Assembly: GCA_963741305.1 (NCBI GenBank)
Contig: CAVUHL010000003.1
Location: forward strand, 992,001-1,056,000
Reading direction: 5' to 3'
Source of the DNA: DATMER01 sp963741305
GTDB lineage: Bacteria; Acidobacteriota; Thermoanaerobaculia; Multivoradales; UBA5704
DNA: 64,000 bases
The translations under genes and the position numbers were made by a program. The notes below the pieces were generated by a model that was not told the DNA's origin, searched no databases, and saw only the letters and a list, made by a program, of their open reading frames with translations. Of the stretch, positions 58,609-64,000 are shown piece after piece. Position 1 is the stretch's first letter. Each line of letters starts with the position of its first letter.

Positions 58609-58899
58609 TCAGAGCTCGAAGGGCTCGCAACCCTCGAAGGTCGGGCGGCGAGCGAGATCTTCAGGAGAGACAGGGAACTGCCTGGAAAGCTCCTCAAGCT
58701 GGCGGAGCCAGTCTTCGCCTGCGCGAGGTCGGTGCTCCTCCAAGGCGCGGTCATCGTCGTGCCTCTCAACGTAGCCCCGCACCTCGATTTGTTGGGTAAG
58801 TCCCTCTACCCATGCTTTGGACCGAGCCGCTCGATCGGCAGGCCCGCGGCCTCGCGTAGCGCGGCTTCGGTGTACTTGACCACCATGGTCCCTCGCCAT
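58609..58899 (-). CDS. Possible small protein overlapping the 3' end of the hydroxylase gene
   Basis: An open frame whose C-terminal 60 residues look protein-like (QIEVRGYVERHDDD, WLRQLEELSRQFPVSPEDL, RRPTFEGCEPFEL), with normal amphipathic helix spacing. The N-terminal 30 residues run antisense-like through the end of the beta-subunit gene in another frame and look random. A start codon inside the plausible part could not be placed with confidence. It may be a small gene or a leftover fragment. Confidence 0.3.
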   Translation of the reverse strand: MARDHGGQVHRSRATRGRGPADRAARSKAWVEGLTQQIEVRGYVERHDDDRALEEHRPRAGEDWLRQLEELSRQFPVSPEDLARRPTFEGCEPFEL

Positions 58900-59840
58900 T
58901 GCGGCGCGAAATCGGTGTTGTCCATGGGATAGGAGGGCTTTCTGGCGAGACGGGCGGCTTCGGCGATCGTTTCGGGGGTGAGCGTCTTGCCCACGAGGAA
59001 GTCGGAGGCCTCCTGGGCTGCAACGGGTTGCGAGCTAACGGCGCCTAGATAGATCCTCGCCTTTTCCACGACTCCGGCCTTGTCGGTCCAGAGCGCTACG
59101 GCGGAGGAGAGCACCGCGAAGTCGATCGAGCCGCGGCGGCGGAGCTTCCAGAAGGCGGAGCGGCAGCAGGTGGCTTCGGACTCCTTGGTGAGGAGCACTC
59201 CGGCCACGATCTCTTCGGGACGCTTGGCCAGATAGTCGATGCCGTCGTCCTTGTAAAGCTTTTCAATGGGGATTACCCGGTCCCCTTCCGTGGAGACCAG
59301 CCTTACTCCCGCCCCCAGGGCGCAGAGCATCGGTGCCGAGTCCGAGGCCGTGTGGGCCAGGCAGCTCGGCGAGCTCGTCGCCACCCAGCAGATCTGGCCG
59401 TCTTCCTTCATGCAGTAGGAGACCGCGCGCCGCCAGTCTTCCGTCTGGTTGTAGTAGGTGCAGCGGGTGTCCACACAGATGTTGCCGCCGATCGTGCCCA
59501 TGTGACGGAGCGGGGGAGAGGAGATCGAGGCCACGGCCCGTGCGAAGGCGGGATAGCGCTCGCGCACCGCCTCGTGCCTCACGATGTCTTCCAGGATCGT
59601 GGTGGCGCCGATCCGGATGTCGCCGTTGACGTCGATTCCTTTCAAACCAGGGACGGACATCAGGCTGACCACGGTGCGCGCTTTCTGATGCCGGCGCTTC
59701 ATGTTCGGCCAGAGGTCGGTCCCTCCCGCGACCAGACGGACATTGTCCTCGTGCTCCGCAGCACCCTCGCTGACGAGGATGTCGGCGGCCTCGTTCAATG
59801 TCTTCGCGACGCGGAACTGGAACGGTGGCAGGCGCAGCAT
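58806..59840 (-). CDS. 4-hydroxybenzoyl-CoA-reductase-like beta subunit (FAD plus 4Fe-4S)
   Basis: 344-aa flavin subunit of the xanthine-dehydrogenase family. FAD motifs: VAGGTDLWPNMKRR (37-50) and MGTIGGNICVD. The diagnostic feature is a Cys-rich insertion (about 120-161): Cys122, Cys127 in DTRCTYYNQTEDW, Cys143, Cys151 and Cys160. The last four have spacings of 16, 8 and 9, as in the extra [4Fe-4S] loop of 4-hydroxybenzoyl-CoA reductase HcrB from denitrifying aromatic degraders. That enzyme reductively removes a phenolic hydroxyl from an aromatic CoA thioester. The ATG shares one base with the alpha-subunit stop, so the pair is coupled. Substrate is inferred. Confidence 0.88.
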   Translation of the reverse strand: MLRLPPFQFRVAKTLNEAADILVSEGAAEHEDNVRLVAGGTDLWPNMKRRHQKARTVVSLMSVPGLKGIDVNGDIRIGATTILEDIVRHEAVRERYPAFARAVASISSPPLRHMGTIGGNICVDTRCTYYNQTEDWRRAVSYCMKEDGQICWVATSSPSCLAHTASDSAPMLCALGAGVRLVSTEGDRVIPIEKLYKDDGIDYLAKRPEEIVAGVLLTKESEATCCRSAFWKLRRRGSIDFAVLSSAVALWTDKAGVVEKARIYLGAVSSQPVAAQEASDFLVGKTLTPETIAEAARLARKPSYPMDNTDFAPQWRGTMVVKYTEAALREAAGLPIERLGPKHG

Positions 59841-62413
59841 CAGCGCGCCCCTTCCGGGCCCGTGGTCAGGACGGCAACCTTTTTCTGCTTCAGCGCTTCT
59901 TCGCGGCTCATCATCGTGCCCGAGGCCGAGCGCATGCCGGACCTCAGCTTCTCCTTGTAATCGTTGATCGCCCGGCCGTCGCCTCCCTGCGCGGGCGTGG
60001 GCACCAGCAGCGTCTCTCCGAAGTCCACCTCAGGAAAGGCTTTCGGGCCGAAGCGCTTGTCCTTGGCTTGCAGTGCCTTGAGGATCATGTGCGGATGCAC
60101 CGGAGTCTGATCGATCCGCACGCCCACGGCGTCGTGGATGGCGTTGACCACCGCGGGCATCATCGGCAGCAACGGACCCTGTCCGACTTCCTTGGCTCCG
60201 TACGGTCCCGACGGGTCCGGGTCTTCGATCAGGTAAGTCGTGACCGGCGGCATTTCGAGGAAGGTCGGGCTCTTGTATTCGAGCATCGACGGGAACTTGT
60301 GCACCAGGGCGTTCGAGAGGTGCTTCGGAAGACGGCGGAAGTCCTGCTCTTCCATCATCACCTCGCCGAGCCCCATGTAGACGCTTCCCTCGACTTGGCC
60401 GAGGACCAGCACGGGATTGAGGCTTCTACCGATATCGTGCGCCATCCAGACGTGCACCGGGTTCCACAGTCCGGTCTCGGGATCGACCTCGACCTCGACC
60501 ACCGCGGCCGAGTACGAGTAGGCGGGGGAGGGACCAACGCCCGCGCCGCGGTACTTGCCCGGCGAGCGCGGCGGGATATAGCTGCCGGTGGTGCCCAGCG
60601 TGCCGAAGCGCGCCTCGGCCGCGATGACCGCCTCCTGGAAGGTGAGCCCCTTGTCCGGATCCTCGGCATCGAACACCCGGCGCTCCGAAAAGACGAGGCG
60701 GGAGGACGGGACTTCGAGCTGATCGGAGACCGCTTTGGCAATCATTTCCCGCGCCCGCTCCGCGGCCTGGATCGCGGCGTTGCCCATCATCAGGGTCACG
60801 CGCGACGAGTAGCTGCCGAGGTCGACCGGCGTCAGGTCCGTGTCCGCCACGCAGAGGCGGATGTCGGAGAGCGAGATGCCCAGCACCTCGGCCACCATGG
60901 CGGCCAGGATCGAGTCCGAGCCCTGGCCGATCTCCGCCTCGCCGCAGAACACGGCTACGCCTCCCGAGCGATCGAGCTTCAGCTGCACCCCGGACTGAGG
61001 CATGTGATTCCAGTAGATCGGCAAGCCCGCGCCGCAGAGGTAGGAGCCGCAGGCGAGGCCCAGGCCTCGGCCCTCGGGCATCTTTCCCCAGCGCTCGCGG
61101 AAGCCGCTTCCTTCCACCACGGCCTCGATGCAGCGCCGCAATCCCATGGAGCCGATGCGCAGCCAGTTCGCCGTGACCGTGTCCGGATGGGCGAGCATGC
61201 CGAGGCGCAGGTCGGCCGGGTTCACACCGAGCTTCACGGCGATCTTGTCCAGGTGGAGCTCGAACGCGAAGCGCGGCTGCGGCGTGCCGTGCCCGCGCTT
61301 GGGGCCGCACGGCGGCTTGTTGGTGAAGGCGCGCACGCCTTCGAACTTGTAGGCCGGCATCTCGTAGGTCACGGTCTGGAGCGCGCCCGTGTAATAGGTT
61401 GAAGCCACGCCGTAGCTGCCGTAGGCCCCGCCGTCGAGCGCGGTTTTCAGATGCTGGGCGGTGATCTTCCAGCGGTCTCCGTCCTTCTTGAGGCCGGTGC
61501 GCACGTGCATCATCACGGGATGGCGGCCGCGGTGGCAGTAGAAGACCTCTTCGCGGGTGAGTGTGACCTTGACCGGCCGGCCCAGCTTGAGCGCCATCTT
61601 CGCCGCCACGATCTCGTGATTGAAAGGATCGCTCTTGCCGCCGAAGCCGCCGCCGTTGGAGCAGGCCACGACCCGCACGCGGGAGGCGGGCAGCTCGAGC
61701 ACCTTGGCGATCGCCCTGTGGACGTAGTGCGGAGTCTGCGAGGAGGAGTAGAGCGTGATCCGGTCGTCGTCCTCGGGCACCGCGACCGAGGCGTGCTGCT
61801 CCATGGGGAGGTGGGTGTTGCCCTCGTAGAAGACGGTGTCCTCGAAGATCTCATCAGCCTCGGCGAAGCCGCCGTCCACGTCGCCGAAAGCCATGGAGAC
61901 GACCTTGTGGAGGTTGCCCTCGTCGCCGTAGTCGTGGATGCGCGGCTCGGGCGTGTCGAGCGCATCCTGGACGCTGGAGATCGTGGGCAGCACCTCGTAA
62001 TCGACCTTGACCTTGTAGGCCGCCTCCCAGGCCGCATCTTCGGTCACAGCGGCAACGGCCACGACCGGATCGCCCACGAAGCGGACCCTGTCCGGACAGA
62101 GGGCGTGCTCGTCCTGGGAGACGGGCAGGATGCCGAAGGGGATGGGAAACTCCTTGCCCGTGAGGAAACCCAGCACGCCCGGCACTTTCTGGGCTTCTGA
62201 GAGGTCGATCGACCTGATCAGCGCGTGGGGGACGGTCGAGCGCACCAGGCGCATGTAGACCATGCGCGGAAAGGCGAGATCGTCCGCGAACTTGGTGACG
62301 CCGGTGACCTTGGCGCGGCCGTCGACGCGCCGGAAGGGCTTGCCGACGATGTTGAAGTCCCCCTCCGGCGTGGTATTCGGTTCGGGCTCTGGCTTTCTTA
62401 CGGGCTCGGCCAT
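59840..62413 (-). CDS. 4-hydroxybenzoyl-CoA-reductase-like alpha (molybdopterin) subunit
   Basis: 857-aa large subunit: FRRVDGRAKVTGVTKFADDLAFPRMVYMRLVRS, CSNGGGFGGKSDPFNHEIVAAKMAL, KPPCGPKRGHGTPQPRFAFELHLDKIA (active-site loop), GEAEIGQGSDSILAAMVAEVLG and GPYGAKEVGQGPLLPMMPAVVNAIHDA. The PKRGHG loop, paired with the Cys-rich beta subunit, fits the hydroxybenzoyl-CoA reductase branch rather than xanthine or CO oxidation. It is about 80 residues longer than typical HcrA, the extra length being at both ends. No 2Fe-2S small subunit (HcrC) gene is found on either side in the window. ATG at 62413. Confidence 0.88.
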   Translation of the reverse strand: MAEPVRKPEPEPNTTPEGDFNIVGKPFRRVDGRAKVTGVTKFADDLAFPRMVYMRLVRSTVPHALIRSIDLSEAQKVPGVLGFLTGKEFPIPFGILPVSQDEHALCPDRVRFVGDPVVAVAAVTEDAAWEAAYKVKVDYEVLPTISSVQDALDTPEPRIHDYGDEGNLHKVVSMAFGDVDGGFAEADEIFEDTVFYEGNTHLPMEQHASVAVPEDDDRITLYSSSQTPHYVHRAIAKVLELPASRVRVVACSNGGGFGGKSDPFNHEIVAAKMALKLGRPVKVTLTREEVFYCHRGRHPVMMHVRTGLKKDGDRWKITAQHLKTALDGGAYGSYGVASTYYTGALQTVTYEMPAYKFEGVRAFTNKPPCGPKRGHGTPQPRFAFELHLDKIAVKLGVNPADLRLGMLAHPDTVTANWLRIGSMGLRRCIEAVVEGSGFRERWGKMPEGRGLGLACGSYLCGAGLPIYWNHMPQSGVQLKLDRSGGVAVFCGEAEIGQGSDSILAAMVAEVLGISLSDIRLCVADTDLTPVDLGSYSSRVTLMMGNAAIQAAERAREMIAKAVSDQLEVPSSRLVFSERRVFDAEDPDKGLTFQEAVIAAEARFGTLGTTGSYIPPRSPGKYRGAGVGPSPAYSYSAAVVEVEVDPETGLWNPVHVWMAHDIGRSLNPVLVLGQVEGSVYMGLGEVMMEEQDFRRLPKHLSNALVHKFPSMLEYKSPTFLEMPPVTTYLIEDPDPSGPYGAKEVGQGPLLPMMPAVVNAIHDAVGVRIDQTPVHPHMILKALQAKDKRFGPKAFPEVDFGETLLVPTPAQGGDGRAINDYKEKLRSGMRSASGTMMSREEALKQKKVAVLTTGPEGAR

Positions 62414-62425
62414 GAAACTCTCTCG

Positions 62426-63784
62426 CTAAAAGGTGGAGGTGTCCAGGAAGTTGACGTTTTGCCCGGGCGGCTGCACGTAGGTTTTCGTGACGCATGGCAC
62501 GGGGAGGCCATCCGGCGGGCAGCGGGTGACCTCGATCTCCAGCTCGACCGTGGTCATGTTGGCGAGGAAGACCCACCAGTGCCCGTTGACGGCGCGGCCG
62601 TCCAGGACCTTGGCGGTCACCTCGACGTTCTCGCGGTCGTAGAAGTAGAAGTAGGAGGAGTCGCGGGTGACCGGCACTCGCGGAGCGGCCGTGAAGTGGG
62701 CCTCTCCCGGTATCCTGTAGGAGGCCTTGACATCAAAATGGTCCTCGCTGGCCTTCCCCGGAAGGAGGGCCGGGCTCGCCGCGGTCTTTGTCACCTCGAA
62801 CGTCTGCCCGAATTCGTGGATGCCGTCTTTGCGCACGTCCACCCTGTAGACGCCGGGCGCCAGCGGACCAGCTGTCGTCCTGGCGGTGTGGCGCAGCAAC
62901 GGCGGCGGCGGCCCGCCGGACGGGTAGTCCCAGGAGGAGTAATCGAAGAAGAGGCTGCGTCCCTCCATCCCGGTGAACACGATGTCCGGTTCGGTGTTGA
63001 GCACCGCCACCTCGACGTGGACCGGGTCGGCCGTGGTTGGATGTTCCGGGTGGACGGCGATGTCCGGCGCGGAGCCGAGATGCGAACCTTCCTCCAGGGG
63101 GGCGTGGATGTCGATGAAGTTGCGGTTCGCTCCGGCGGTCTGGACGTAGGTGTGCACGGGGCCGCCCGCCTGGGAGATCTCGACCTCGAACTGGACGTCG
63201 GTCATGCTGGCGATGAACACCCACCAGTGGCCGTTGATGGCGCGGCCGTCGAGCACCTTGACCGTGAGCTCCAGGTTGTCCGGAGAGAAGAACCAGAACG
63301 CGCCTGAGTCGCGGGCCAGGCGCAGAGGGTGGCCCGAGCCGGAGCTGCCGTCCCGCGGGATGGACCAGTTGACGCGGACCTGGAAGCGGTCGTCCACTCC
63401 GAGGTCGAGCTGCGCCGTGTCCTCGCGGACCTCGAAGAGCTCGCGCCAGATGAGGCCGGGAGCGTCGTCTCCAACCGGGATCTCGACGAAATGCTGGCCG
63501 GCCGGGAGCGCTCCGATCTCGAACGTTGCGCGTTGGGGGAAATAGAGGGGGGCCGAAATGCAACTCTGAGGCTCCATCTCCATTACCACCGAGCCGGTGG
63601 CTTCGTGGTAGACCGGCTTGATGTTGTAGCACTGCCCCTCACCGGTCACCGTTATCCGGATCGGGTCGCTCGGGGCCGGGTGCCGCGGCTCGATCAGGAC
63701 GCCCCCGAGCCTCCAGGTCGGCTGCGCTATGGCCGGCAGAGCGAGGGACGACGCCACGAAAGCGCAAAGCAAGATCTTCCTCAT
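62426..63784 (-). CDS. Secreted protein with two repeated beta domains
   Basis: 452-aa exported protein. Signal peptide MRKILLCAFVASSLALPAIAQ; mature start PTWRLGGVLIEPRHPAPSDPI. It carries two copies of a domain recognisable by VKVLDGRAINGHWWVFIASMTDVQFEVEIS (about 190-225) and AKVLDGRAVNGHWWVFLANMTTVELEIEVT (about 390-425), each followed by a TYVQ...G.N.NF.D end. Function unknown; probably an envelope or extracellular binding protein. The ATG at 63784 overlaps the stop of an upstream related remnant (ATGA). The gene ends 12 bp before the hydroxylase alpha subunit start, so they could be co-transcribed. Confidence 0.7.
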   Translation of the reverse strand: MRKILLCAFVASSLALPAIAQPTWRLGGVLIEPRHPAPSDPIRITVTGEGQCYNIKPVYHEATGSVVMEMEPQSCISAPLYFPQRATFEIGALPAGQHFVEIPVGDDAPGLIWRELFEVREDTAQLDLGVDDRFQVRVNWSIPRDGSSGSGHPLRLARDSGAFWFFSPDNLELTVKVLDGRAINGHWWVFIASMTDVQFEVEISQAGGPVHTYVQTAGANRNFIDIHAPLEEGSHLGSAPDIAVHPEHPTTADPVHVEVAVLNTEPDIVFTGMEGRSLFFDYSSWDYPSGGPPPPLLRHTARTTAGPLAPGVYRVDVRKDGIHEFGQTFEVTKTAASPALLPGKASEDHFDVKASYRIPGEAHFTAAPRVPVTRDSSYFYFYDRENVEVTAKVLDGRAVNGHWWVFLANMTTVELEIEVTRCPPDGLPVPCVTKTYVQPPGQNVNFLDTSTF

Positions 63785-64000
63785 TTCAGATTCCCCACGA
63801 AGTCGACGTCGATGACGTTCTGGTTCACGCCCTGAACGCTGCGGTAGAGCACGCTGCCGCACCCGAAGGGATCGTAATGGCTTATGCAACGCTCCACCTC
63901 GACGGTGTACGCCACGTCTGCGGCTCGACCAGGATGCCCTGGAAGACCTCGACCTGGGCACCGGCCGGGAGCGCCAGCGCGGAGGCCAGCAACACGGCAG
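63781..64000 (-). pseudogene. Internally deleted paralogue of the secreted repeat-domain gene (partial)
   Basis: Cut by the window edge. One frame gives a signal peptide and mature start (AVLLASALALPAGAQVEVFQGILVEPQ), parallel to the paralogue downstream. Within about 20 bp the homology jumps to another frame and to the extreme C-terminus (YTVEVERCISHYDPFGCG, then SVQGVNQNVIDVDFVGNL and stop at 63781), matching the paralogue's VTRC...QNVNFLD end. Several hundred codons in between are missing. Hence a deletion plus frameshift, or an assembly collapse between similar copies. Confidence 0.65.

Overview
The window is GC-rich DNA, very probably from an Acidobacteriota-type soil or sediment bacterium. 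The best taxonomic hint is a tandem pair of secreted proteins of the acidobacterial VWFA-related type (27.9-32.0 kb). Many secreted proteins, PQQ-type beta-propellers, an M16 peptidase and a CHAT/TPR protein fit that setting. No rRNA, tRNA, replication or ribosomal genes were recognised. All assignments were made by eye from motifs and gene order; no database search was possible.

Layout. 0-0.6 kb: a 21-bp tandem array with palindromic units. 1.0-6.3 kb: an island visibly poorer in GC than its surroundings, with a lipoprotein esterase carrying a collagen-like tail and a SIR2-HerA antiphage-type operon followed by a small KTSC-domain gene. 6.4-17.8 kb: mixed housekeeping and secreted genes (NTF2-like, VOC, glycosyltransferase, thioredoxin-like, rhodanese-like, two tandem PQQ-propeller membrane proteins, glycogen debranching enzyme, cytosine-deaminase-like enzyme). 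17.8-27.1 kb: one tight operon for three molybdenum-hydroxylase subunits, an amidase, FdrA, a DUF1116 (YlbE/AllG) protein, a cyclase-family hydrolase and CoxG. It looks like a catabolic route for an N-heterocycle ending in carbamoyl transfer. 27.1-39.3 kb: a degraded ATPase-type regulator, the VWA pair, a TAP-like hydrolase, a membrane protein/winged-helix regulator pair with two matching operators, and a protein with an eCIS-cargo-like leader. 39.3-42.0 kb: a second lower-GC patch with a DUF262 protein and a candidate HEPN protein. 42.0-43.3 kb: gene-free, hairpin-rich DNA including a second 21-bp-period array. 43.3-58.1 kb: NCS1 permease, beta-helix protein, M16 peptidase, two YjdJ-type GNATs, TPR-CHAT protein, hybrid histidine kinase, MocA-like protein and OPT transporter, interspersed with a family of inverted-repeat elements, one of which encloses a DUF559 nuclease. 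58.2-58.5 kb: a third 21-bp-period array. 58.8-62.4 kb: alpha and beta subunits of a 4-hydroxybenzoyl-CoA-reductase-like enzyme without the small subunit. 62.4-64.0 kb: a secreted duplicated-domain protein and the internally deleted remnant of its paralogue.

Themes. (1) Molybdenum enzymes recur: two distinct hydroxylase sets plus a MocA-like cofactor gene. (2) Nucleobase-type metabolism recurs: cytosine-deaminase-like enzyme, FdrA/DUF1116/amidase/cyclase, NCS1 permease. (3) Two defence-like modules sit in lower-GC patches. (4) Structured repeats are abundant: three arrays sharing a 21-bp period but not a sequence, inverted-repeat elements whose ends supply stop codons or C-termini to neighbouring genes, and CAAGGAC minisatellites whose complement encodes hydrophobic segments.
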